A stretch of 9,564 nt of DNA from Acidobacteriota bacterium (GTDB lineage: Bacteria > Acidobacteriota > Terriglobia > Acidiferrales > UBA7541): assembly GCA_003153585.1 (NCBI GenBank), contig PLZZ01000124.1, forward strand, positions 422 through 9,985, given 5' to 3'. The notes under the pieces are model-generated. The model did no database searches and had not been told where the DNA came from. It saw only the letters and a list, made by a program, of their open reading frames with translations. This document shows, in pieces, positions 1 to 7,954 of the stretch (within the stretch, counting starts at the first letter, position 1; each line of letters begins with the position of its first letter). The position numbers were made by a program, and so were the translations under genes.

Positions 1-342
1 CAGGGCGAAATCGCGCGCACGAATTACGCAATCAATCAGGCGCAGGAGCTGGAACTCGCCGCCAACGATCAGGTGATGAGCGATGTCCTGAACGCCTACG
101 AGGCAGTCCGCGACAACGACCAGGTCATCTCGCTCTATCGCGCTGGATACCTCGACGCAGCGAAGCAATCGCGCGACATCACCGAATACTCATACAAGCG
201 AGGCGCCGCAAGCCTGCTGGATTTTCTCGATGCCGAGCGCAGTTACCGGGCCACCGAGCTGGCCTATCGCCAGTCTCTCGCTGCTTATTTGACGGCGGTC
301 GAGCAGCTTCGCGAGGCCGTAGGAGTGAGGAGTTTGCCATGA
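1..342 (+). CDS. TolC/CzcC-family outer-membrane efflux channel, C-terminal end (5' part outside window)
   Basis: The frame is open from base 1 to the TGA at 340-342, giving about 113 residues of the C-terminus of an outer-membrane efflux protein (OEP). Such proteins trimerise into a beta-barrel plus periplasmic alpha-barrel that forms the exit duct of tripartite pumps. The visible part is almost wholly helical and rich in Ala, Leu, Glu and Arg. It includes the typical last-repeat motif YKRGAASLLDFLDAERSY (about residues 74-91 of the visible part), followed by a helix with AYLTAVEQLREAVG. A start at the internal ATG at 76 would cut a helix, so the true start lies upstream of the window. The stop overlaps the adaptor start as ATGA at 339-342, implying translational coupling. 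Family assignment is firm; CzcC-like function is inferred from the adjoining HME-RND genes. Confidence 0.9.
   Translation, partial: QGEIARTNYAINQAQELELAANDQVMSDVLNAYEAVRDNDQVISLYRAGYLDAAKQSRDITEYSYKRGAASLLDFLDAERSYRATELAYRQSLAAYLTAVEQLREAVGVRSLP
327..332 (+). promoter_or_regulatory. Shine-Dalgarno of the adaptor gene
   Basis: GAGGAG lies 6 nt before the ATG at 339, inside the end of the upstream channel gene. It supports the 339 start and the ATGA overlap between the two genes. Confidence 0.7.
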
Positions 343-1511
343 ACAATTTACGAATCCTAAAAGGAGCGGCCTACATAGGGCTCGCGGGCGCGCTGGCTAT
401 TTTGCTCGCTGGCTGCAGCTCGGAACGCGGCGCGAATGAAATGACGTCTTACTCTTCGAATGAATCGAAGACCGATACGGCTTCGTTATTCACCATCCCT
501 CAGGATCAGATGTCGCACGTGCAGGTTGTAACCGTGCAAGCCTCGAAGCTTACGCGCACGCTGCGTCTCACCGGAGCTGTGGCTTATAACGCATTCAGTA
601 CCACCCCCGTGATTACCCAAGTGGGAGGGCCCGTCGCCAAGATTCTGGTAGTCCCCGGCGACCGCGTCAAACGCGGGCAGCCGCTCTTGGAAGTCAGTAG
701 TCCGGACTATTCGCTGCTGCTGGCTGCCTATTTGAAGGCACGGGATACATTTCGCGTGGCGGATAAGAATTACGAGCGGGCCCAGGACCTTTTTGCCCAT
801 CACGCCATCGCGGATCGAGACCTGCTCCAGGCTGAGTCCGATCGCATACAAGCTCAGGCGGATTTGAGCGCGGCCCAGGAGGGAATGAGAATTCTGGGAA
901 TACCTAAGCCGGAAGATCTGGAGAAATCTCCCATCTCTGCGCAGATTCCGTTGCTGGCGCCCATCGGCGGAGAAATCGTGGAACGCCTCGTTTCGCCCGG
1001 CCAGGTAATGCAAGCGGGCACCACTCAGGCCTTCACCATTTCGGACATGAGCACCGTCTGGGTGATGGCCAATATTTATCAGGGCGACCTCGCCTACGTG
1101 AAAGATGGCGACCCAGCTACCATCACCACCGATTCCTATCCCGATAAATTTTCCGGCAAGATTTCTTTTATCTCTCCGGCGCTCGACCCCAACACGCGCA
1201 CTTTGCAAGCCCGCATCGTGGTCGATAACCCCGGCGGAAAATTAAAGAAGGATATGTACTGCGTCGCGACCGTGACTGCCGGAACGATCTCGAACGCGAT
1301 TGCCGTGCCCGATTCTTCGATCCTGCGCGACGACGAAAATCAGCCATTCGTTTACGTGGCTTCCAACTCCAATCAATTCGGCCGGCGCCCCGTTGATATT
1401 GGACAAACTGAAAATGGCCAAACGCAAGTTCTAAAAGGGCTCTCCCCTGGAGATAAAGTGGCCGCGAATGGCAGCTTATTTCTGCAATTCGCCAATTCGT
1501 TTCAGCACTAG
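339..1511 (+). CDS. czcB: CzcB-type RND periplasmic adaptor (membrane fusion) lipoprotein
   Basis: This 390-residue adaptor should link the inner-membrane RND pump to the outer-membrane channel. The N-terminus carries a signal peptide with lipobox LAGC, so Cys26 would be lipidated. The barrel-sandwich (lipoyl-like) half-motif with PGDRVKRGQPLLEV starts near residue 106. A coiled-coil hairpin spans roughly 121-187 (heptad-like, with ARDTF...NYERAQDLF and LLQAESDRIQAQADLSAAQ). The second lipoyl half begins near 206 with LLAPIGGEI. The beta-barrel domain follows at about 235-310, including the conserved DPNTRT, and the membrane-proximal domain lies at about 312-385. No His-rich N-terminal metal-binding extension like those of some CzcB proteins is seen. 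The start is set by a good Shine-Dalgarno and the ATGA overlap. The czcA-like gene begins 15 nt after the stop. Family is certain; the metal is not shown. Confidence 0.93.
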   Translation: MNNLRILKGAAYIGLAGALAILLAGCSSERGANEMTSYSSNESKTDTASLFTIPQDQMSHVQVVTVQASKLTRTLRLTGAVAYNAFSTTPVITQVGGPVAKILVVPGDRVKRGQPLLEVSSPDYSLLLAAYLKARDTFRVADKNYERAQDLFAHHAIADRDLLQAESDRIQAQADLSAAQEGMRILGIPKPEDLEKSPISAQIPLLAPIGGEIVERLVSPGQVMQAGTTQAFTISDMSTVWVMANIYQGDLAYVKDGDPATITTDSYPDKFSGKISFISPALDPNTRTLQARIVVDNPGGKLKKDMYCVATVTAGTISNAIAVPDSSILRDDENQPFVYVASNSNQFGRRPVDIGQTENGQTQVLKGLSPGDKVAANGSLFLQFANSFQH

Positions 1512-1526
1512 AACGGCAAAATCTCG

Positions 1527-4500
1527 ATGATTAATCGAATCGTCCAATTCGCGCTGAAACAGAGATTCTTGGTCCTGATGCTGGTCGGTTTCATCGTGAT
1601 CGCGGGCGGCTTTTCGTTCCGGCGCATGCCTGTGGATGCGTATCCCGATTTATCGCCGCCCATGGTCGAGATCATTACCCAATGGCCCGGGCACGCGGCG
1701 GAAGAAATCGAGCGTCTAGTGACGCTGCCTACCGAAGTGGAAATGAATGGCGTGCCGAAAATGGCCATCCAGCGCTCGATTTCGCTGTACGGCCTCTCGG
1801 ACGTGATACTCACCTTCGACGAAGACACCGACGATTATTTCGCCCGTCAGATCGTCTTCCAGCGCCTGAGTGAGGTGAATTTCCCCACGGGGGTGCAGCC
1901 CACGCTCGCTCCTCTATCCAGCCCTTCCGGTCTGGTGTATCGCTACGTGCTGGAAAGCCCGGATCGTTCTCCGCAAGAGTTAAAAACGTTTGAAGACTGG
2001 GTGATCGAGAGGCAATACAAGCAGGTGCGCGGAGTCGCGGATGATTCCGGATTCGGCGGAACGGTAATGCAGTATCAAGTCTTGCTCGATCCCGCAAGAC
2101 TCTACGGCTACCACATCACGGTTCCCACCGTGATTCAGCAGCTCAGCCTGAACAATGCAAATACGGGCGGCGGATTTTATTCGCAGGGAGAGCAGTTTTA
2201 CTACGTGCGCGGCCTCGGACTACTCAGGGATGAAACGGACATCGGCAAAGTGATCATCGGTGCGCAGAACGGCGTCCCGGTGCACGTTCGAGATGTGGGC
2301 GACGTTGTGATCGGCCACGCTCCACGCCTGGGCCAATTCGGATTTAACAAGAACGATGACGCGGTCGAAGGCGTCATCATGATGCTCCGCGGCGAGCAAA
2401 CCCAGAACGTTCTGAAGGGTGTGGAAGAAAAAACCAAGGAACTGAACGAACATATTCTTCCTCCGGACGTAAAAGTGCGTCCCTATTACGACCGTAGTGA
2501 TCTGGTACGGCTCACGATCAGCACGGTGGAAGACAATCTGCTGCTGGGCATGACCTTGGTGCTGATCGTGCTTGTCTTCTTTCTGGTCAGCATGCGCGCC
2601 GCCGTCATTGTGGCTCTGACCATTCCTCTCGCTCTGCTTTTCGCCTTCATTTTTTTGCACGCCAATGGCGTGGCCGCAAATTTGCTTTCTATCGGCGCGA
2701 TCGACTTTGGGATCATCATTGACGGCACGCTCGTGATGGTCGAAAACATCTATCGCGAGCTGGGACTGCGCGAAGGGCTGCAATATAACCTGCAGGAAGT
2801 TATCTTGGCCGCAGCCAAAGATGTGGATCGCCCCATTTTCTACTCCGTAGCGGTCATCATCGCCGGTTACATTCCGATCTACGCGCTGAGCGGGCCCTCG
2901 GGAAAACTGTTCCACCCGATGGCGGACACCATGTCTATCGCCTTGGTCGGCGCGCTCATCCTTACGCTGACCTTCGTCCCGGTGATGTGCTCTTACTGGT
3001 TTAAGAAAGGCGTGCGGGAGCGCAGAAACAAAGCTTTCGAATGGATCAAGAATGAATATGCATCGGAGCTGAAGTGGTTTCTCGATCGTCCCTGGTTCGC
3101 GATTTTGGGATGCACCGCGATTCTGGCGGTCAGCCTGCTGTTGGTTCCATTCATAGGCGGCGAATTCATGCCGCACCTGGATGAAGGCGCCCTCTGGGTG
3201 CGAGCGACGATGCCGTACACGATTTCGTACGAAGAGGCGGCCAAGATCGCCCCTCAGATTCGAGACCTCTTAAGTAAATACCCGCAAGTCACCGAAGTCG
3301 GTTCCGAACTCGGCCGGCCTGACGATGGCACGGACCCAACCGGCTTTTTCAATTGCGAATTCTACGTGGGCTTGAAACCTTATAATGATTCCACTTGGAA
3401 GACAGGCTCCATACACAACAAGCCGGAGCTGATCGAAGATTTGCAAAAGAAGCTGGAAAGTTATCCCGGAATAATTTTCAATTACACGCAGCCCGCCGAA
3501 GACGCCGTGGACGAAGCGCTCACGGGACTAAAAAGCGCGCTGGCGGTAAAAGTTTACGGATCAGATTTGAATGTGCTGCAGGAAAGGGCGCTCGAAATAA
3601 AACGGCGCCTTTCGCAGGTTCGTGGCTTCACGGAGCTGACCGTGGTGCGCGAACTGGGCCAACCCAGCCTTATCGTGCAGGTAGATCGCGACAAAATTGC
3701 GCGTTACGGCATCAATGTCGCCGACGTCGAGGGTGTAGTGCAAGCCGCTGTCGGCGGACAGGCCGCCACCCAAGTGATTCAGGGTGAAAGACTATTCGAT
3801 CTTGTCGTGCGCATGAAGCCCGAGTTCCGCGAAAACGCCCAGCAAATCGGCAATCTGTTAGTCGGCACGCCCACAGGCCAGCAAATTCCTCTGAGCGAGC
3901 TTTCGGATATTCGCGAAGCCAACGGCGCTTCCTTTATTTATCGCGAAAATAATTCGCGCTACATCGGCGTGCAATACAGCATCGAAGGACGCGATCTCGC
4001 AAGCGCGGTGAAAGACGGCCAGCGCGCTATCGCTGATATCCAAAAGTCGCTGCCGGCGGGCTACCGTCTTGCTTGGGGCGGCGAATACGGCGAATTCCTC
4101 GCAGCCATGAGCCAGATGTACGTGGTTGCGCCCCTGACTGTGCTATTGATTTTCCTGATCCTGTTCGCACTCTACGGCAATGTGAAATTCCCGGTAATCG
4201 TTGTGTTGAGCGTGGTGATGACCGAGCCCGTGGGGGCCCTTATTGCCTTGAAACTCACCCATACGCCCTTTAGCGTCTCCTCTATCTTAGGGCTGCTCGT
4301 ACTGATGGGTGTCTCGGTGGAAACTGCGGTCATCGATACCTCCTATATCAACAAGCTCAGGCTCGAGGGCCGCGGGATCCTCAACGCGACGTATGAAGCA
4401 TCGCTCGTGCGATTCAGGCCCATCATGATGACGGCGCTGGTGGCCTGCCTGGGGCTGCTCCCGGCCGCGCTTTCCACCGGGATCGGCTCCGATTCGCAGA

Positions 4501-4616
4501 AGCCGTTCGCAATCGTCATCGTTGCCGGGCTTGTGTCGCGCTTGTTCTTGGGCCGAATCGTGAGTCCCGTTCTTTATAAGATGGTCGCGAAAGAGGGCGA
4601 CGTCTTGCAGGTATGA
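1527..4616 (+). CDS. czcA: CzcA-type heavy-metal efflux RND transporter
   Basis: This 1029-residue inner-membrane proton/metal antiporter is full length for the HME-RND family (about 1030-1060). Twelve membrane segments can be placed: TM1 at about 13-31, TM2-6 at about 338-490, TM7 at about 523-544 and TM8-12 at about 865-1016. Two large periplasmic porter/docking regions lie between TM1-2 and TM7-8. TM4 contains DFGIIIDGTLVMVEN, with Asp393, Asp399 and Glu406 in the spacing of the essential acidic residues of CzcA (D402, D408, E415 in Cupriavidus). EFMPHLDEG at 546-554 is another family hallmark. By my alignment from memory, the position of the CusA copper-binding Met573 is Arg559 here. Together with the DFG...DG motif this argues for divalent cations rather than Cu(I)/Ag(I). 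No clear Shine-Dalgarno precedes the ATG, so translation may depend on the adaptor gene 15 nt upstream. Substrate is inferred only at the level of divalent metals. Confidence 0.95.
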   Translation: MINRIVQFALKQRFLVLMLVGFIVIAGGFSFRRMPVDAYPDLSPPMVEIITQWPGHAAEEIERLVTLPTEVEMNGVPKMAIQRSISLYGLSDVILTFDEDTDDYFARQIVFQRLSEVNFPTGVQPTLAPLSSPSGLVYRYVLESPDRSPQELKTFEDWVIERQYKQVRGVADDSGFGGTVMQYQVLLDPARLYGYHITVPTVIQQLSLNNANTGGGFYSQGEQFYYVRGLGLLRDETDIGKVIIGAQNGVPVHVRDVGDVVIGHAPRLGQFGFNKNDDAVEGVIMMLRGEQTQNVLKGVEEKTKELNEHILPPDVKVRPYYDRSDLVRLTISTVEDNLLLGMTLVLIVLVFFLVSMRAAVIVALTIPLALLFAFIFLHANGVAANLLSIGAIDFGIIIDGTLVMVENIYRELGLREGLQYNLQEVILAAAKDVDRPIFYSVAVIIAGYIPIYALSGPSGKLFHPMADTMSIALVGALILTLTFVPVMCSYWFKKGVRERRNKAFEWIKNEYASELKWFLDRPWFAILGCTAILAVSLLLVPFIGGEFMPHLDEGALWVRATMPYTISYEEAAKIAPQIRDLLSKYPQVTEVGSELGRPDDGTDPTGFFNCEFYVGLKPYNDSTWKTGSIHNKPELIEDLQKKLESYPGIIFNYTQPAEDAVDEALTGLKSALAVKVYGSDLNVLQERALEIKRRLSQVRGFTELTVVRELGQPSLIVQVDRDKIARYGINVADVEGVVQAAVGGQAATQVIQGERLFDLVVRMKPEFRENAQQIGNLLVGTPTGQQIPLSELSDIREANGASFIYRENNSRYIGVQYSIEGRDLASAVKDGQRAIADIQKSLPAGYRLAWGGEYGEFLAAMSQMYVVAPLTVLLIFLILFALYGNVKFPVIVVLSVVMTEPVGALIALKLTHTPFSVSSILGLLVLMGVSVETAVIDTSYINKLRLEGRGILNATYEASLVRFRPIMMTALVACLGLLPAALSTGIGSDSQKPFAIVIVAGLVSRLFLGRIVSPVLYKMVAKEGDVLQV

Positions 4617-4702
4617 GATGGAAGTATTGGCTGGGGGCCGGAGTCTTCGCGGCTTTTGTGCTCCGCCCCACGTCAAAGTTACAGCTTAGCGAGGCTATTT
4701 AG
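4613..4702 (+). pseudogene. 29-codon ORF, likely 5' remnant of a TolC-family channel gene
   Basis: A short frame starts at the ATG of the ATGA that ends czcA and stops at TAG 4700-4702. It encodes a basic N-terminus (MRWKYW), a hydrophobic segment (GAGVFAAFVL), then SKLQLSEAI. A signal-peptide-like head followed by L-x-L-x-EAI is how mature TolC/OEP proteins commonly begin (LTLxEAI/V...). None of the rest of the family is present in any frame downstream. The overlapping start mirrors the coupling between the channel and adaptor genes at 339-342. The best reading is a decayed or recombined second channel gene. The alternatives are a short leader peptide that couples translation to the gene starting at 4705, or chance. 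Confidence 0.4.
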
Positions 4703-4704
4703 AC

Positions 4705-4986
4705 ATGTCGCGTCGGACAGCATACAGATTCCTAGCCATCCTCGTGGCGGCCGTGGTGCTGTCTTTTGCCTTTCAAGCGGCGGGCCACTGGCACAACCAG
4801 CCCTTCGAAGATCAGCACTGTCGTGTTTGTCATTTTGCTCACTCCGTAACCGTTGACTTGTCGCATGGCACCGCGCTGCCAACGCCACAAGCGATCACCT
4901 GGCTGAATCCAACCAGGTCTGTTGACCCCCAGCTCGAACTTGTCTTTCATCAAACCTCCCCACGCGCACCTCCCAGCCAGTCGTAA
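4705..4986 (+). CDS. Small exported His/Cys-cluster protein, possible periplasmic metal-binding factor (DUF2946-like)
   Basis: This 93-residue protein has an arginine-containing N-terminus and one hydrophobic segment (about 9-26), which is either a signal peptide cleaved near AFQAAG or a membrane anchor. It is followed by a concentrated metal-ligand cluster: His28-x-His30, His38-Cys39-x-x-Cys42-His43-x-x-His46, and His54. The remainder is Pro-rich and ends in RAPPSQS. The overall plan (short anchor, HxH, CxxC with nearby His, RAPP-like tail) recalls small DUF2946-like proteins found near metal genes; this is recalled, not searched. CRVCH also fits the CxxCH heme-c motif, so a small cytochrome is an alternative. 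It starts 2 nt after the upstream remnant's stop, with only a weak GAGG (4691-4694) as ribosome site. It lies between the efflux pump and the receptor, consistent with handling metal in the periplasm. Confidence 0.72.
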   Translation: MSRRTAYRFLAILVAAVVLSFAFQAAGHWHNQPFEDQHCRVCHFAHSVTVDLSHGTALPTPQAITWLNPTRSVDPQLELVFHQTSPRAPPSQS

Positions 4987-5027
4987 TCCATCCTTAAAGA
5001 AAATCGGCACGGGGAGCTCTTTATTTC

Positions 5028-5043
5028 CGCTCGTTCGCGAGCG
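5028..5043 (+). promoter_or_regulatory. UUCG-loop hairpin in the gap before the first receptor
   Basis: CGCTCG and CGAGCG form a perfect 6-bp stem closed by a TTCG loop, 41 nt after the small gene's stop. No T-tract follows, so it does not look like a classical intrinsic terminator. It may stabilise or separate the transcripts of the small gene and the receptor. The function is inferred from geometry only. Confidence 0.35.
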
Positions 5044-5096
5044 CTGAGTTCCGCGCAATTTCCCACCATAACGACTGGATAGCCCCACGTGGGCCT

Positions 5097-5102
5097 AGGG
5101 AG
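5097..5102 (+). promoter_or_regulatory. Strong Shine-Dalgarno of the first TonB-dependent receptor
   Basis: AGGGAG lies 6 nt before the ATG at 5109, the clearest ribosome site in the second half of the window, and fixes the receptor start. A perfect palindrome, CCCACGTGGG at 5084-5093, sits directly upstream and could pair in the mRNA or bind a regulator. Confidence 0.7.
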
Positions 5103-5108
5103 ATTCAT

Positions 5109-7946
5109 ATGAATTGCAGAAAGCTATTTTGGATGTTGACGTCATTGTGTTTGTTAGTTTTTGGCACTGCGCACGGCGTGCAGGCGCAATCTGCGTCCAT
5201 TTCTGGCACGGTCGTAGATCCGTCGGGTGGTGTAGTTGTGAATGCTACCGTCACGATTCATAACCCCGTGAGCGGATTGGAGCGTTCTGCCACGACCGAT
5301 ATCTCCGGCAACTTTACATTCCCGAACGTGCCGTTCAACCCCTACCACCTTTCTGTAACAGCCAAAGGATTCGAATCCTACGCCCAGGATGTGGAGATCC
5401 GGTCCGCCGTACCTTTAAGCGTTCCGATTACTCTGAAAGTCGAGGGAGCATCCAGCACCGTAACCGTAGAGGGTGGAGGCGACCTCTTGGAGAACGATTC
5501 CACGTTTCATACGGACGTGGACCGCGCTTTGTTCGAGAAGCTTCCGCTCGAGAGTCAATCGTCGTCGCTGAGTTCGCTCGTCACTCTGACGACTCCCGGA
5601 ATCGCGGCGGACTCAAACGGGCTGTTCCACGGGCTTGGCGACCACGCGGAGAATTCATTCTCCGTTGACGGCCAGCCCATCACCGATCAGCAGAGTAAGG
5701 TTTTTTCCAACCAAATTCCGATCGATTCGATCGATTCGCTGGAAGTCATTTCCGGCGCACCGCCCGCCGAATTCGGCGGCAAGACCAGCGTTGTGATTGT
5801 CGCTACCACACGGTCGGGTCTCGGCGTTACCACTCCTCATGGCGCCGTCACGGCTTCTTACGGGGCGTTTGGCTCCTCCAGTGCCGGCTTCGACCTTTCC
5901 TACGGAAGCCAGAAATGGGGAAATTTCATCGCGGTTGACGGACTGAACAGCGGCCGGTTTCTCGATCCGCCCGAGTTCGCCGTCACCCATGACAAAGGCA
6001 ACCAGGAAAACATTTTCGATCGGGTGGACTACCAAATCTCAACCGGCGACTCGATTCATTTGAACCTCGCTTACACGCGTTCCTGGTTCCAGACGCCGAA
6101 TTCTCTCGACGCTCAATTCGCTTCCCCTTGGTTCGGAGTCGTCGTTGACAACGGCGGCCTGGGGCCAAACGGAGAGCCCGTCGGCCCGACGGACCAACGC
6201 TCAAAAATCGAAACCTTCAACATCGCTCCTTCCTGGACGCGCTTGATCAGCTCCAATACCGTCTTGACCGTCGGCGCTTTCGTCCGGCGCGATGCTTACA
6301 ATTACTATCCCAGCGAAAATCCCTTCGCGGATCTCGGGCCGCCAAGCCTTCAGCGGGAAACGGTCGCTCAGAATCGCACGCTCACCAACGCAGGTCTTCG
6401 CTCGAGTATTTCCTACGTGAAGGGCATCAACAACATCAAGGCGGGCGTCACCTACGAGCAAACATTTCTGAACGAGGACGACCACTTGGGGATTGTTGAT
6501 CCCACTCTCAACGCGCCGTGCTTGACGCTCAGTACCGCTGCCGATCCGAACGTCCCGGTTCAAGGGTTCACCGACCCGTCCCAGTGCGCGGCCGCTGGAT
6601 TCGCGGAAAACGTCTCGGCGGTGAATCCGAACGCGCCTAACACGCCACAGTTCCCTGCGTTCAACTCGGTCTTGCTGCCATTTGACCTGACGCGCGGAGG
6701 AGGGTTGTTCGCATTTAACGGACACACAGATGTGAAAGAACTCGCTCTCTACGTCCAGGATACGATCACGTGGAGAAACTGGTCGTTCAACCTCGGCATC
6801 CGCGGCGACTTGTACAATGGTTTGACCACCGCACGCCAAGCGGAACCTCGCCTCGGCGTCGCCTATAACTTCAAACCGACCAGTACTGTTCTTCGCGTTT
6901 CCTATGCGCGAACTCTTGAAACTCCCTTTAACGAAAACCTGGTGCTCTCCAGCATCGGGTGCCAGTCGGACGTCCTGAATCCCTTGCTTCTCTGTTCTTC
7001 AAACTCGTTGACGCCAGTGACTCCCGGCTATCGCAATGAATTCCATGCCGGTCTGCAACAAGCGTTCGGCAAGTATTTTGTTCTCGACGGCGAGTACATC
7101 TGGAAGTACACCCACAACGCCTACGACTTCAGTGTTTTGGGTAACACGCCGATTACTTTCCCGATCGAGTGGGACCGCTCCAAGATCCCCGGATTCGCGG
7201 TCCGCGGATCAGTCCCGAATTTTCACGGTTTGACGGCCCTGGTCGTGATGTCCAGCGTGGCTGCCCGGTTCTTTACCCCGCAGGTCGCCGGAGCCGGAGC
7301 AAATCCCACGGCGCCCTCAGGCGTATTTCGCATCGATCACGACGAGCATTTCAACCAGACCACCCACCTGCAATACCAACCCTGGAAGAAGCTTCCTTGG
7401 GTCGCCTTCAATTGGCGATACGACAGCGGGCTGGTAGCTGGCGCCACTCCGTGCTTCGGCCTAGAATCAACCAACGATTGCCCAGGCTCGTTTGTGCAAA
7501 ACGGCGTGCAGATGGTGTCCCTGATAGCGAGCAACGTAGGCGGAGTGCCCTTGAGCGCCGATCAGGAGTTTGAGGCCGGATTCACCTGTAACGGCGTGCA
7601 CGCTATACCGCCCAGCGCGGCAAATCCTGCCGGTATCCCGTTAAGCTCAGGTGGCGTAGTCGGAGTCTGCCCCGCTGCGCAGTTCGGGTCCACGCTGATA
7701 AAAGTGCCGGCGCCAAACAAAGAAAATGATGACTCCAACCCTCCGCGCATCCAACAGCGCAGTCTTTTTGATGTCGCCGTGGGCCATGACAATTTATTTC
7801 GCGGGGACCGCTACAAGTGGAGTGCCCGCTTGGAGGTCATTAATCTGACCAATAACTTCGCACTCTACAACTTCCTTTCCACCTTCAGCGGCACGCACTA
7901 CGTCTCACCGCGGGCGATTACGGCTCAGATCGGTTTCCACTTCTAG
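5109..7946 (+). CDS. TonB-dependent outer-membrane receptor with N-terminal CarboxypepD_reg domain
   Basis: This complete 945-residue protein is an outer-membrane gated channel expected to import a ligand using TonB/ExbBD energy. It has a signal peptide with likely cleavage after VQA (residue 26). A carboxypeptidase-regulatory-like beta-sandwich follows from about 30 to 110 (ISGTVVDPSGG..., DISGNFTFPNVP). The plug runs from about 125 to 240, with SVDGQPITD near 184 and DSIDSLEVISGAPPAEFGG near 207-225. A long beta-barrel follows, ending in QIGFHF with the terminal Phe used by the BAM machinery. The mature part has eight cysteines in four close pairs (471/493, 618/629, 782/791, 827/854), suggesting disulfide-pinned surface loops. 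No separate TonB box was recognised. It follows the metal pump and His/Cys protein by 122 bp on the same strand, so a metal or metallophore ligand is plausible but not shown. Family call is firm; substrate is unknown. Confidence 0.92.
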   Translation: MNCRKLFWMLTSLCLLVFGTAHGVQAQSASISGTVVDPSGGVVVNATVTIHNPVSGLERSATTDISGNFTFPNVPFNPYHLSVTAKGFESYAQDVEIRSAVPLSVPITLKVEGASSTVTVEGGGDLLENDSTFHTDVDRALFEKLPLESQSSSLSSLVTLTTPGIAADSNGLFHGLGDHAENSFSVDGQPITDQQSKVFSNQIPIDSIDSLEVISGAPPAEFGGKTSVVIVATTRSGLGVTTPHGAVTASYGAFGSSSAGFDLSYGSQKWGNFIAVDGLNSGRFLDPPEFAVTHDKGNQENIFDRVDYQISTGDSIHLNLAYTRSWFQTPNSLDAQFASPWFGVVVDNGGLGPNGEPVGPTDQRSKIETFNIAPSWTRLISSNTVLTVGAFVRRDAYNYYPSENPFADLGPPSLQRETVAQNRTLTNAGLRSSISYVKGINNIKAGVTYEQTFLNEDDHLGIVDPTLNAPCLTLSTAADPNVPVQGFTDPSQCAAAGFAENVSAVNPNAPNTPQFPAFNSVLLPFDLTRGGGLFAFNGHTDVKELALYVQDTITWRNWSFNLGIRGDLYNGLTTARQAEPRLGVAYNFKPTSTVLRVSYARTLETPFNENLVLSSIGCQSDVLNPLLLCSSNSLTPVTPGYRNEFHAGLQQAFGKYFVLDGEYIWKYTHNAYDFSVLGNTPITFPIEWDRSKIPGFAVRGSVPNFHGLTALVVMSSVAARFFTPQVAGAGANPTAPSGVFRIDHDEHFNQTTHLQYQPWKKLPWVAFNWRYDSGLVAGATPCFGLESTNDCPGSFVQNGVQMVSLIASNVGGVPLSADQEFEAGFTCNGVHAIPPSAANPAGIPLSSGGVVGVCPAAQFGSTLIKVPAPNKENDDSNPPRIQQRSLFDVAVGHDNLFRGDRYKWSARLEVINLTNNFALYNFLSTFSGTHYVSPRAITAQIGFHF

Positions 7947-7954
7947 GGGGTTTC

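Noticed and set aside
486..1208. 240-codon ORF on the minus strand inside the adaptor gene
   Set aside because: It lies opposite a clear adaptor gene and shows no signal peptide, domain or ribosome site.
2220..3176. 318-codon ORF on the minus strand inside czcA
   Set aside because: It is antisense to a well-conserved RND gene, its translation is a low-complexity His/Gln/Asp/Arg mix with no recognisable domain, and it fits a codon-bias shadow.
5719..5738. Tandem 9-bp repeat CGATCGATT
   Set aside because: It encodes the IDSIDS of the plug motif and is explained by the protein sequence.
6201..6839. 212-codon minus-strand ORF inside the first receptor
   Set aside because: It is a shadow of the receptor barrel and has no independent support.
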